Source: Elysia chlorotica
Lineage: Eukaryota > Mollusca > Gastropoda > Plakobranchidae
Direction: 5' to 3'
Assembly: GCA_003991915.1 (NCBI GenBank)
Contig: RQTK01000432.1
Coordinates: forward strand, 343,406-407,405
Length of the DNA: 64,000 nt
The notes under the pieces are model-generated. The model saw nothing but the letters and a program-made list of their open reading frames with translations, had not been told where the DNA came from and ran no database searches. The position numbers and the translations under genes were made by a program. Below are positions 53,016 through 63,559 of the stretch, one piece after another (within the stretch, counting starts at the first letter, position 1; every line of letters starts with the position of its first letter).

Positions 53016-53513
53016 GGTGCCTGTCCCAGTTAAATTTTCGATTAAAGACTGATACAAATGTACCTCCAAACCTGTCGGATTTAGTTTGTGAAGCTACTAA
53101 CTTTTAATAGTTTGTCTTCTTCTTCTTCTCGTTCTCCAACACTCTCTTCAAATTCTGATCCCAGCCTGGGCAATGAAGGCTACTGTTTTCTCTAGCTCAG
53201 GAAGGCGCCCGTATAGCTTCGTGTGCATGTCTATTCTCTGTATATCCTGCAATCCTGTAGCACATGTTGGGCTGTTTCTGCTGCCTGTCCACACAAGCAG
53301 AGATCTGTTTCGCCGACTTTAAATATCTTGTGGATGTGGTGTTTTAGTCGGTTATGTCCAGTCCTGAGCCTAAAAATGGTGGTTTGGCCTCGTCTGCTTA
53401 GGCAGTACACCCCATCTTGCTTGTTGTATTCAGGGTGGTTTAGGCTGGTGCCTGTCCCAGTTAAATTTTCGATTAAAGACTGATACAAATGTACCTCCAA
53501 ACCTGTCGGATTT
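53016..53513 (-). mobile_element. LINE 3' fragment between identical 67-bp direct repeats
   Basis: The 364-bp insert (53083-53446) reads on the minus strand TSLNHPEYNKQDGVYCLSRR, QTTIFRLRTGHNRLKHHIHK and CLCGQAAETAQHVLQDC: the RNase H-proximal and zinc-knuckle tail of a jockey-like LINE, ending in a (GAA)n-like tail at 53123-53138. The flanking repeats 53016-53082 and 53447-53513 are identical over 67 bases as read by eye. Confidence 0.8.
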
Positions 53514-54184
53514 GAAGTGGAACTGCTTCTCTAGAAGTTGAATCTAGATCTAGTTTGTAGCTTTTTATTCTAAATGATCTAGTTATTCTATGGTATGGAT
53601 CTAGATCTAATCCAATTCCGTGATAAGAATCGGGAACTACATAGTTGACCTGAAGGGGCAAACAGGATCAAGTGGCAGAGCATCTTTCTCATTAGGTGCT
53701 AAGTTCGAAACCGATGATTGGGCAAATTTTATTTGTCAGATTTTGTCTTGTGTTGTTGGTTCAGTCAATGACCATGGTGTTTGTTACAATTGCTTTTGGT
53801 GTGCTAGAAATCTTAAACTTCTGTTACATCACTGAATAATGTGAGAGGTTCTTTGGCCAACCGTCTTGAAAATAGTATATTTAGTTCGCGCAAAGCCTTG
53901 ATGTTGTATACACTGAGATCAAAAACACACAGGCTTTTGTTTAAGTCAATATTCACAGCTGAGCCTAATAAGCGTGGCTATCGATTAGGTTTTCAGTGAC
54001 GAGTGGCACTAAAAATTTGTATTTGCCTTCTCAAAAGTTGGCACCTGTGGTTTAATAACAATAAACATCTACATCTAGGTATATTATGTCAGGTCAGTTC
54101 CAACTGAAATTAGATCTAGATTAGACAGATTTTCGGTAAATTTAGAGTATCGGACCATCACCGGTTTTCGAACTGAACCAATAT

Positions 54185-54480
54185 TTTTCCAAGGGCTTTT
54201 AGTGCATTTTGAACGAATATGATATTTAAAAATGTCGCAAATGAGCCCTTTACCAAAAAAATTTGCTGAGTCACGTGATAAAAAAAACGTCATATTTATA
54301 GAGAGAAAAAAAAGTTCAGGGAGGCGACCCCCCCATTTGCGACATTTTAAATACATTATATATCATTGCAAATACGTACCAAATCTTAATTTTGTAAAGT
54401 TTTAAAACTGTGTAGCTACTCATTTGCAACATTTTCAGTATCAAATTCGTTCAAGGTGCACTAAAAAACCCTTGGAAAAG
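54185..54480. mobile_element. Foldback/MITE-like element
   Basis: Left arm 54185-54245 and right arm 54419-54480 are imperfect inverted repeats; shared blocks include TTCCAAGGG, TAGTGCA, TTGAACGAAT and GCAAATGAG. A third CATTTGCGACATTTT copy at 54334 lies inside. No coding capacity. Confidence 0.7.
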
Positions 54481-54530
54481 TACTAGTCCGGTTGACCTAA
54501 ATACACTAAAAAGTAGTTCCTGCTCTTACC

Positions 54531-55563
54531 TCATTGGCCCTCGACATCGGTGGACTTGTCTGGATCACTCAAAAGAGTGGGGCCAGCCGGGACTTGGCGA
54601 CTACCACCAGGAGTGTACAAACGAGCAGCCTCCTTCAGAAAACAATGAAGAAGGGTTGCTTTTTCCTTCGTGGAAATAAACAAATAACAAGCCAGGTACT
54701 GGTAGAGATATGCAGACCTAATACCTGGCCGTTTTATCCACTTTTTAATGTCTAGCCACAGGGGCTCGACGTTCTGGGTGTGGATTTCTTTATTAACAGG
54801 ATCCACAAAATTTTTGGAATGGTTAATAGTGTGGTGCGTGTACCCTGAGGTTGAAAGGGTAGAGTAGGCACCCCAACAGTCACTATAAATCACACTTCCT
54901 TTCAAAATATATTTCTGAATAAGTGGGATAAGGGTGGCTTTGTCCCTTTTCTCGCCGACGTCACCAGTCAAAGGGACCACGAACCTCTTCTTACTTTGTC
55001 TTTCAATGCCACCAAACAACCAAATTTGGCTAAGCACACGCCCTCTCTCGTACTTTCTCCTTACAATCAATGTCTTATCTATCTCCACCTCAACTCCGTC
55101 ACCCCCAATAGCCTCCTCTTCAGTAACCCACGAATCTTTCACTTCACCACAGAAAGACCTCCAATCAACAGAAGTGGTAGAAGAAATGTCTAAATTTTCG
55201 ATGGCTGTCTTGTGGTTCCACGTGTGATCGAGGATGTGCACAATAAAAAGCAAAATCTTCCACGGCTCAAGCTTAGTGCCACTTAAAAATGTCCCGTTGT
55301 AGACACAGTAGTTGCAGAATTTCCTCTTCGACAATTTCGGAATTTTACAAACAGTTGTACACCTCCACTTGTGTTTATCAGCACGATAAATACAGGGTTT
55401 ATCACACTTTGGACAAGTCACTGCACTAGGTAAAACTCTGTGAGCACGAATAAATTCTATTGCTAACTCACTATTATTATAAAATGTGGTGATATTTTGG
55501 AAATTAACTCGAAGAGCATCAGGAGTCCCCCTGAACCCTTCTCTTTTTACTACTTTTTATCGG
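54531..55563 (-). CDS. Merlin-superfamily transposase (ISXO2/IS1016-like), uninterrupted but without visible ATG
   Basis: A DDE transposase of the eukaryotic Merlin group. Motifs in order: zinc ribbon TCPKCDKPC...KWRC, helix-turn SVDWRSFCGEV, first Asp in VEIDKTLIVRRKY, WLFGGIER, second Asp in VIYSDCWGAY, INHSKNFVDP, and the catalytic Glu in HTQNVEPLWLDIKKW. The frame stays open upstream of TCPKC to a stop near 55561, adding an NSELAIEFIRAHRVLPSA segment that matches the neighbour copy. That stretch has no Met, so the start must be in an upstream exon or is lost. The stop (TGA) is followed at once by G|GTAAGAG. Function not proven, but all catalytic residues are present. Confidence 0.85.
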
Positions 55564-55679
55564 GATCAGGGGGGAGACCCCCTGAAATCTCTCCTTTGAC
55601 GACTAACGATAAAATAAAAAACCCATCTAAATCTAGACTAAACTACAAATCCGCCCATCCTGTTCCCTCTTCTCTTACC

Positions 55680-56673
55680 TTAACTCACGTCGCTGTTGGT
55701 TTCACTGCTGGAATCACTTAATTCAGCGCTCGCGGTTGGACTGCGGTCTGACTGGGGCGGGTAGAGCTTCGCAGCCTGCACGAAAAAGTGATGCAGCAGT
55801 GTTGACGGCTCGTGTGCTGTTGCGAACAGGTAACGGCCCAGATACTGGTACAGGTACTTGGACCGTATACCTGGTCGCCTGACCCAGGATTTAACGTCCT
55901 TCAAGAGGCGCTCAATATTTTGAGTATGCACGTTGGGGTCCTCTGGGTCTACAAAGTTCTTGCTGTGGTTAACAACACAATGTGTGTAACCTAAGTCTTT
56001 TATATTGTGGTACGAGCGAAAAGCGTCGCTGTATATCACTTATCCTGGAACAACATATTTACTGATCAGGGGCAAGAGTGTCTCTTTTGTGCGGTTTTCC
56101 GCGACGTCACCGGTGAGCGGCACTAGAAATTTACGTTTTGTTACTCGCTCGATCCCACCAAACAGCCAGATTTGAGTGGGGAGATGGCCTCTATTGTATT
56201 TCCGACGAGTAATGAGCGTCTCGTCGATTTCAACAACGCCTGGGCGATTGTTCTCTGTACCACTCGTCTGTTACTTTGGAACAGAACGAGCGCCAGTCCA
56301 CAACTGTGTGCTTCGAAAGTCCGAGACACATACTAACGGTTTCGTGATCCCAATGCTTTGAAAGGAAATGGTTCACGAAGCACACAATTTTCCAGGCAGG
56401 AATGTTCGAACCAGAAAGGAACTTACCCTTATAGTCCGAACTTGAAAAGTTGCAAAGCCTGCGCTTTTTCGATTTAGGCATCGGGAAAGAAGCCCTGCAC
56501 CGCCACAAGTGATCTTCCTCACGAAAAGTACAGGAACCTCCGCACTTGGGGCACTTTAAATCCCTAGGAATCGATCCGTGGTCCCTTAGAAACTCTAAAC
56601 TGGTTTCTTGATTCTTAAAAAAGGTGGAAATAGCGGTGAAATAATCGAGAGAGCAGTGGGCACATGTAGCCAT
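55680..56673 (-). pseudogene. Second Merlin transposase, broken
   Basis: Starts at ATG 56673 (MATCAHCSLDYF), with zinc ribbon KCPKCGGSC...LWRC and HTVVDWRSFCSKV, then loses frame near 56240. The next frame gives GVVEIDETLI, WLFGGIER and a TAA (56040-56042) before VIYSDAFRSY, then HSKNFVDPEDPNVHTQNIER with the catalytic Glu. One frameshift and one nonsense codon make it inactive. Its sequence is clearly diverged from the neighbour, so this is a second element, not a fresh tandem copy. It also ends TAA followed by G|GTAAGAG. Confidence 0.85.
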
Positions 56674-56699
56674 AACGAACAACAAGTGAACAAATGATT

Positions 56700-57350
56700 C
56701 AAATCGGGCTGTTCAAAATCGCCGGGTATTATTTCGCTATCTCCCTCTTTAGCCTCATCTCTTCTTGCCTCATACTTCTTTTCCGTATGTTGTCTTCTCT
56801 CAGACTCTTTCTTTCAAGCTTTGCCTTCTCTTCGGCGTCTTTTTTCCGCTGTTTAAGGGCGATTGCTTCCCTGTGAGCTGCTTCACTAATAACGTACGAC
56901 ATAGTCGCTGCCTTCTTGCTCTTTTTTCTCTCCTTCCCCACAAAGTTTGGGAGAGACAAAATATCATCCAGGGTGAGGGGTGGCTCAAATGTTTATTTCA
57001 TCTCAAATACCAAATTGGTAAATTCAGTGAACCCACGGGTTTCAGATTCTGTCTTTCCCGAGGTCAGGTCACTCAGGCAGCTTAAGAGGTTGTTTCTACC
57101 AAGTTCATCAGTTATAAATACGGAGAAATCTCTGAGGACTTTCAGCCGTTTTACATTCAGGCTATTTCCCTTTACAGACTCTTGCACTTGCTGGAGTGGC
57201 GGGGAAACAACTCGAGAGCCTCAAGCCGTTTTTAGGTTTTAGGGGCTCCACGGGAGGTTCGAGATCAAAGTCATCTAGATCAGATGGGAGGAGGAACGGC
57301 TCTGGTGGCAACGGCTCTTCTTCTGCTCGCACAGCATACTCTCTTCTCAC
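56700..57350 (-). pseudogene. Degenerate coding remnant, possibly C-terminal part of a pogo-like transposase
   Basis: Open pieces read LTLDDILSLPNFVGKERKKS and a charged helix (REAIALKQRKKDAEEKAKLE), preceded after a stop by LPPEPFLLPSDLDDFDLEPP. Basic, Lys/Glu-rich tails like this follow the DDE domain in many pogo/Tigger proteins, and an N-terminal pogo piece lies upstream on the same strand at 61983. The link is inference. Confidence 0.3.
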
Positions 57351-57740
57351 CTCCTCATCCTCACCTACTGTACAAACATTTAATCATCTTCACCTACTTG
57401 CGTCACTATATCTCCACCTACTACCCTCACATCATCACCACCTTCTCTCCTCGCAGCATCACCATCATTTCCACTTTGTGAATAAAATTTAATGTGAAAA
57501 TAATAGACTAAATTGGTTATTTTTTTATTCAAAGTGGATATTTTCTGTTTCTTCTAACATTCATCAAGAATTATTGCCGTTTGGGAAGTGTGTAAAAGTG
57601 AATCATGTTGATATGTTGGCAATAAAAGAGGGCTTTGTGAGATCGTCTATAGACGATTGGTACAGATGTGGTAACCTAAACCGTCTATATATAGACGATT
57701 GGATCATTGGCATGGAAAGAGTTGACAACAAAAAAAGTAT

Positions 57741-58508
57741 CTATTTCCAAAATTCTGGGTGAATTTTAACGAAACACATACCCCTGCAGAGCCAAACATT
57801 GCACAGACCACACCCAAAAACAGTATATGGGGCTCTTCCTCTTTTCCCATTGTAATTTTTTGTTTTCGAACAGTAGTGGCAGGCAAGCTTTTTGCCTACC
57901 TACCGTTCTGATCTGGTCATGCTGAAGGGGTTTGAGCACGGGCAGTCCAACTGGGATTGGGGCTTGGGGTTGCATGTGCCGCCCCTGCCTGAGGTTTCCT
58001 CTCATCAGGGCAGTGACCAGATCCAGTCTGTAGAACACCTGGTTTAGGTTTTTCTGGCCATTGGGGTGATGGCGGAAGGAATCCTTGAAAATAATCCAGG
58101 AGTTGATGATGCACACCTGCAGCAAAAAACCTTCCTGATGTTTCCTCTCATCAGGGCAGTGACCAGATCCAGCCTGTAGAATACCTGGTTCAGGTTTTTC
58201 TGGCCATTGGGGTGAGGGCGGAAGGAATCCTTGAAAATAATCCAGGAGTTGATGATGCACACCTGCAGCAAAAAGCGGAACACATACCGCCACCATTTCC
58301 TAGATTTGCGTCCGAAGTTGTAGTAGGAGCAGAGCTGGTCGAAGAGATCAAGTCCACCCATCCCCTTATTATAGGTGTCCACAGAAGTAGGAATTTGTGT
58401 TTCTGTGCGTCCTCGAGGGGTATTGCGGTTGACGGTCTTCATCCCGACAGAGGAGTTCGTGGACAGGATTTGGACAAAGCGTTTGTCCTTCCACACGGTC
58501 GCCACTAG
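57741..58508 (-). pseudogene. piggyBac transposase, C-terminal half, disrupted
   Basis: Reads MATVWKDKRFVQILSTNSSV, then TSVDTYNKGMGGLDLFDQLC and SYYNFGRKSRKWWRYVF: the end of the piggyBac DDE domain, whose GG(V/L)D motif holds the last catalytic Asp. The segment after it is duplicated in tandem (about 57992-58128 and 58138-58273), which shifts frame. A Cys-rich end (CHYCSKT...CGLCNVWLC) matches the C-terminal zinc finger of these proteins, ending at TAG near 57741. Confidence 0.85.
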
Positions 58509-58509
58509 A

Positions 58510-60095
58510 TAGATATGATAACACTATTCTCTTTCTAATCTCTACTCAGCACATCCACCATCCTTTAAAGTAAATAAACGATCACTATCATCAAACTGGA
58601 ACCATTGTTCAGTGGAAGTTATTCATGCTAAACTATGATGGATGTGTGCTGCCATGTTCCTCTGTGTCTACATTCTCTCTGCATAAACTCAGAGACCAAG
58701 GCCTCCCCAGGTATCTAGATCCTACTCTACAAAGTTAAGCATCACTATGGTCTGTAAATGTAATTACACGAACGGCACCAGAGACTTATAAACACAAGTG
58801 CCGTCCAGGAGTCGCTCTGTAACTGCAAACTAGTACTACAACTTAGACTAAACACTTACCCTCAAGGAACACTTCAACCTAGCAATAAAGTGCATACCTC
58901 CCTTGACATGAGATTCACTATTAAACTTTAACTAAAAATCACAGGAACTGTTTTCAATCATAGGAAGGAGTGGAACAAAGTGATTTGGCACACAATGCTC
59001 GTCCTTCATATCCTCTCTCTCAGATGTCCATAGAATACAATGCAGTATTCTGGAGCCAGAATAAGGGGTCCTGGGTTACAAAACATTATTTATTTTTGCT
59101 CTCACGACCCTTGGGCCTAGATCAGGGTGAATAGAAAATACAGGACTTTTAAGAATGCGGGCACAAGAGTGAACTTGCCAAATGCCCATCTCAACATGAT
59201 AGCTCTCATGACCAAAGACAGTATAACTAATGGTGCAATGCAATCAGTTGCCATCAGGAACAAAGGACTTACACTGCTGATTGTAAGGACAGTTTGCAGG
59301 AAGAAGAGCTTCCGCTTTAATGTCAACATCATTGCTGCTAGACAAAGAAATAGTACTAGATGGCAATAAGAAGGAATCAGCTTTAGACTTATATGAAGAG
59401 TACAGAGCCAGAAAATTTGCAAAACTTTTGCAAGAAGTTGCTGTTAATCTGAAAAAAAAAAAAAAAACGTCAATTCTTCTGGATTTGGGATCATATACCA
59501 TTCTTTTGATGAGCTCCCAGTTTTCTGCAAGGTCTTTAGAAATACAATTATCAAAATTATAAGTAAGACAAGACTCAGAAAAGCAAGATAAATTCCGAAC
59601 AGCCATATTGTAGTCCTTTACATGCCATTGCCTCACTGAGCAGTTAAAGATCTGGTACCTGGAACTGTAGAATCATTAAATTTAGAATCCCAACTCCCTC
59701 TGCTTCTGCACGTCTGGTTTTGAAGTAATGAAACGAACTTGGAATGTAGACCTATGGCCTAGGGAGGAACTTTCAGAAGACAGATACATTTTCATGCCCA
59801 AACTAAAAAAAAACTTGAACTGGAGAGGATAATGCCCAAACTGAAAAAAAAACTTGAACTGGACAGGATAGTTATTATTAAAGTCTGACTCTGGCTCCTA
59901 GCAGCATCTGCAGGGCTGGGCTGAGAATCTTCCTCATCTAGGCTTAAATTGTCCATTTAAAAAAAACCTAGTTCCTCCTTTTTTGGGCTAGTTTCCTCCT
60001 TTTTTCATCTGTTTCAAATGTTTTCCTCCTTTTTGTAAAAAGGTCCCTACATTTCAACCTCTTTTGTGTGGGCATTCTCAGCTCTTATCTGTAAC
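58510..60095. other. Repeat-derived DNA without a clear gene
   Basis: Two overlapping open stretches at 59127-59636, on opposite strands, have no family I recognise. A 15-base A run lies at 59452-59466. A short tandem duplication (AAAAAAACTTGAACTGGA) lies at about 59804-59860. Probably debris of the element at 60100-60892. Confidence 0.35.
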
Positions 60096-60099
60096 TAGA

Positions 60100-60892
60100 C
60101 GTTTTACAACTCCGCCACATGGATTGCGAGGATTTTCCCCATTGCCGGAAACAAAAAAAAACAGCTCTCAATGCTGAGAGACTTCGATAGATCACCGAAG
60201 TGCCTGAAAGGCTGCTTGCACTTAAATTGATTTGGTGTACCGCCACTAAATAAAACAAGGTGATCAATGTCAATCTTCAACAAATGAGAACATGCATGCT
60301 TTAGAGCTGTATAGGCAAAGGAGGCATCATGAACCATGTCATCTGAAACATAAATAAAAGAGTCAACAACACACTCATTACAATGAGAGCAGTTAAAATA
60401 CATCACATGGGGAAAGAGTGTAACTTGATTATAGGAGTAGTAGGCACTCTGCACCTCATCTTGTGTGACACAGCGGTAGTTCTCTGCAAAATCCACGACA
60501 GCAACTGCCCATTTGTTCAGAATGTCCTTAATCAATTTAGAAAATAGTTGTTGCTGATTTCTTACAACAAAAAGGTGTTTAGAAAATTTAAGACTGTACA
60601 GTTATGAAACTAATTCAAACAGAAGCCATGCCAAGGACCCATAATGTTCAACTAGCTCTTTCTTCTTTCCCTTCTCAGAAATAACATATTCCCATCTCTC
60701 CAACCTCACCAGCTGATAAGAACAGAAAATATAGGTATCACAAAAGGCACATTTCAAATATAAACAATAGAAATGATAAGAAAGTTGATATTTTTCTGAA
60801 ACTTTAGAACCTGGTGATAAATGGCTATTCAAAATTTTTAATTTTGAACAAACATTGTGACAAATATCACCGGGGCATTGTTTGAAAGGCAT
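60100..60892 (-). pseudogene. Degenerate DDE-like transposon protein with DFAENY motif
   Basis: Pieces in order: CPGDICHNVC, the YQLVRLERWEYV stretch, HLFVVRNQQQLFSKLIKDIL, VVDFAENYRCVTQDEVQSAY, SDDMVHDASFAYTALKH, LVLFSGGTPNQFKCKQPFRH and, after a frameshift, NGENPRNPCGGVVKRL. This pattern recurs in many uncharacterised invertebrate repeat proteins and looks like an RNase H-fold transposase, but I cannot name the superfamily. Stops and at least two frameshifts make it inactive. Confidence 0.55.
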
Positions 60893-60968
60893 TTTCTTAA
60901 AAGATGTGGGTCATCGTCTCCCATGAGTGTTGTCACGCAGGGTAGATGACCGGACCCTAGGCAGTCTT

Positions 60969-61400
60969 CTATCGGTTCCCATCTGACACTTTCATATAAT
61001 GTATGTTGATGTGTGACACTATAGTTAGGTCGATAGCTGAATGTGATTCTCTGGGGTTTTGCGCGATCCTTGTTGGTTGTCCTGTGTTCATAATCATGTA
61101 GCCGTGTTCTAGTGTCTTTTCTTCAAGCAACTCCCCTTGTTTGTTGGTGGTTGTGTTTCCCCATGTCTTTGATTGAGCATTGAAATCTCCTACAATTATG
61201 TGGTTATCTTCTTGGAGAAGGTGGTCTAGTGTTTGAGGGTCTTCTTGAGAATGTGGGTGTCTCCAGTATAGGTTGGTTACCTGCAATTTTTTCTTGGCTA
61301 TGTGTATTTCGATTGTTTGATAATTTATGGTTTCGCTGGAATAGTCTTTAATAAGAGTGTGGTTAACATCTTCTCTAATCAGTATGCTAAGTCCTGGACT
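60969..61400 (-). mobile_element. LINE endonuclease-domain fragment
   Basis: The minus-strand frame runs GLSILIREDVNHTLIKDYSS ... LQVTNLYWRHP ... NHIIVGDFNAQSKTWGNTTT ... LEHGYMIMNTGQPTRI ... HSAIDLTIVS. GDFNA, the TWG and the S-IDL motifs are those of the AP-type endonuclease of jockey-like non-LTR elements. Only the middle and end of the endonuclease remain. It interrupts the pogo-type element at 61441. Confidence 0.8.
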
Positions 61401-61440
61401 TCACTTTTCTTCCAGAGGTTATCTAATTTCGTGATAATTC

Positions 61441-61983
61441 TTAACCAGAGGCATTGGAGATTCGACAAGCGGTTTCTAGCAGATTGAAAAAATTCTCTAT
61501 GTTTGGCTTGTTAAAGGCGGTAGCTCTTGCGATGGAGGTCGCTTCAGGTGTGCGTATTGATAAGATTGTGTTCCTGCGAAGAAACCCCCAAAGCCAGTCT
61601 ATCCCGGCTGATTGATTCTCCTTCCAGCTTTCTGGCATATGAAGCTTGTTGATGGTAGCAGTTTCATATGCTAGTCGTCTAGCCTCCTGGGTCGACAAAC
61701 CAAAGAACATCTGGGATGACCTCATCAGATAATTTGCAATTAGTGTCTCCTGTTCGTGTGTAAACACAAGTGCTTTCTTATAGTCTGTATCAAAACGCTC
61801 CTGGTCTGGAGTATCTGAATTTAAATACTGTGTGACTTTTCTATGGAGTGTAGACTTTGATATTCCTCTCTCATCTGCAACATCGCGAACAGATCTGCCA
61901 GCCAAAACGTCTCTGATAGCCTCAGACATCACATCATGGCAGACTTGACCACGGTCAGTTTTTCTTTTGTAGACTCTCGGCAT
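61441..61983 (-). pseudogene. pogo/Tigger-type transposase, N-terminal part
   Basis: ATG at 61983 begins MPRVYKRKTDRGQ. A psq-type helix-turn-helix follows (RDVLAGRSVRDVADERGISK, STLHRKVTQYL), then the CENP-B-like second DNA-binding domain (MFFGLSTQEARRLAYE, GIDWLWGFLRRN, RTPEATSIARATAFNK). It stops at TGA just where the DDE domain should start, next to the LINE fragment. A splice-acceptor-like CTCAG lies 9 bases before the ATG. Confidence 0.85.
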
Positions 61984-62307
61984 TTTTGGATCTGAGAACA
62001 GAATACAAAGATGAATATACACATGTGTGTGTGTATCTTACCCCTGCTACCAACTCAGGGGGGGGGGGGGGGGGGCAAACCCAGTCAAGAGCAAACTGGG
62101 CAGACTGATTTTGCATTAGTGACTCTTTTGCACGCTCAAGTTCTTTACACTTTGGTACACATTAACTCACACATACACATAGCGTCTCAATTAAAAAAAA
62201 AATACTATTACAATTTCAGTTCATTTAATAGTAGGCCTACTATGTGCTCATATAGATCAAGATGATAATTTGTAAGAGTTGTATTACAAAATTGGGATGT
62301 GGTATGC

Positions 62308-62390
62308 ATGGGGGAGACTTGGGACATTTATGGGGAGACTTGGGACATGTCCCGAGTCTCCCCATAATTCATGTCCCAAGTCTCCCCCAT
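62308..62390. repeat. 83-bp near-perfect palindrome of TIR-like sequence
   Basis: Four copies of GGGGAGACTTGGGACA (two per strand, one with an internal change) form a palindrome with arms near 40 bp and almost no loop. The same motif occurs in the presumed transposon terminus at 62701-62744, so these are probably subterminal repeats of the pogo-type element. Confidence 0.85.
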
Positions 62391-62700
62391 AGCTTGGCTG
62401 CCAAAAAAGTAGGCATGGCCACAACACACTTGCCTGGAGGACGATGTCTCCAGGCCAAAACATTGACAAAATGCATTGTCTTATCACATTTCAATCCAAT
62501 TCCAGCATGTCTAACAACATCATGTCATAAGTAAACAAAAGCTGATCTTAAAAAAACTTACCAAAACAGTGAAAAACCCTCTGGAGGCCACTGACTTGTC
62601 AACAAAGAAGATACTGTTGCAAGGAATCATGGGATTGCAAAAGGAAGTGAATTATGGATTGGATTATTTTAGTCCAATAGATTTTCCAAACCAAGGGGTG

Positions 62701-62744
62701 TCCCAAGTCTCCCCTGTCCCAACTCTCCCCACCCTCCCCTACTG
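62701..62744 (-). repeat. Presumed terminal repeat of the pogo-type element
   Basis: On the minus strand: CAGTAGGGGAGGGTGGGGAG followed by AGTTGGGACAGGGGAGACTT. The CAGTAGGGG start and position about 720 bases upstream of the pogo-type start codon fit the 5' terminus of that element. The matching other end was not found. Confidence 0.5.
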
Positions 62745-62799
62745 AGCAGCCTACATGAATAATCAACATATTAAAATTTGTCATCTAGATCTAAGTAAA

Positions 62800-62996
62800 C
62801 TACACACCTCTGTTGGAAGTTTTCAGGCTCTTGACTCAGAGTATCATGGCTTGAAGATTTGGCTTGGGGAGTTGGAGCAGTCTCGTCTAGATCTAGCTCC
62901 AGTTCCTCGTCACTTTCTGGGATCCAGTCTGATATCTCAGAGTCAGAGTCACTTAGATTTAATAATTCATAGACGTGGGTGTCTTTAAATGCCATT
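62800..62996 (-). pseudogene. piggyBac transposase N-terminal exon remnant
   Basis: From ATG at 62996: MAFKDTHVYELLNLSDSDSE then ISDWIPESDEELELDLDETA, the acidic Ser/Asp/Glu N-terminus usual in piggyBac proteins. It ends FQQR at AACAGAG|GTGTGT, which could be a splice donor. It lies downstream of the DDE piece at 63122, the wrong order for a simple element. Confidence 0.65.
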
Positions 62997-63121
62997 TTAG
63001 AGTTGAAATTCGTAAAAAAGTTGAAATTTAAAGGCAAAAAGGGTGAGACGGTGTAAAGATAGCTGCTAGCAGAATGTCCAAGATGGCGGATCGGAATGTA
63101 AACAAACCCCGGAGCAAATAG

Positions 63122-63559
63122 TTATTTTGAATTAGGGCGAGGGGGGATAGTTTTAAGTCGAGGAGGGTTGGTCTCCGTTGAAACCTTCTGGTAGGGTTGA
63201 AACAATTTCATACATTTTCTACGAATAAAATCATGCAAGGTTCTTATTTTAGTTAACTTATCATTAGGGTTTTCTAAATTCACATCATTCACTTTCAAAA
63301 AGCTCATCAAACATTTATACCTCCACACATTCATGAATCTTCTAGCCCATAACCCTTTCAATAAAGTAGCCTCAGACCAATACTGACTAAATCTAGGAAC
63401 TTTCACCAAAGACATATACATCAAAAGTCCAATAAATCGATAAAATTCTTCCACATCCACATTCGTCCACCTCGTATACAAACTCTTTCCCTGCTCACCC
63501 ATTTTCTCAGCGTACGCATTCGTCCAATGATGACAAATTTTAATATGTTGATTATTCAT
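63122..63559 (-). pseudogene. piggyBac transposase, first half of DDE domain
   Basis: Reads WTNAYAEKMGEQ, RWTNVDVEEFYRFIGLLMYM, KVPRFSQYWSEATLL, FMNVWRYKCLMSFLKVND, DKLTKIRTLHDFI and MKLFQPYQKVS, all piggyBac landmarks in order. The frame leaves the family just where the first catalytic Asp (IDE/MDE) is expected and stops at 63122. Its missing second half may be the piece at 57741-58508. Confidence 0.85.

Noticed and set aside
52706..53107. Pro/Leu-rich frames
   Set aside because: Follow a pyrimidine-rich minisatellite; no signal, domain or splice support.
57196..57492. Ser/His-rich + strand frames
   Set aside because: Opposite a more protein-like minus-strand remnant and rich in simple repeats.
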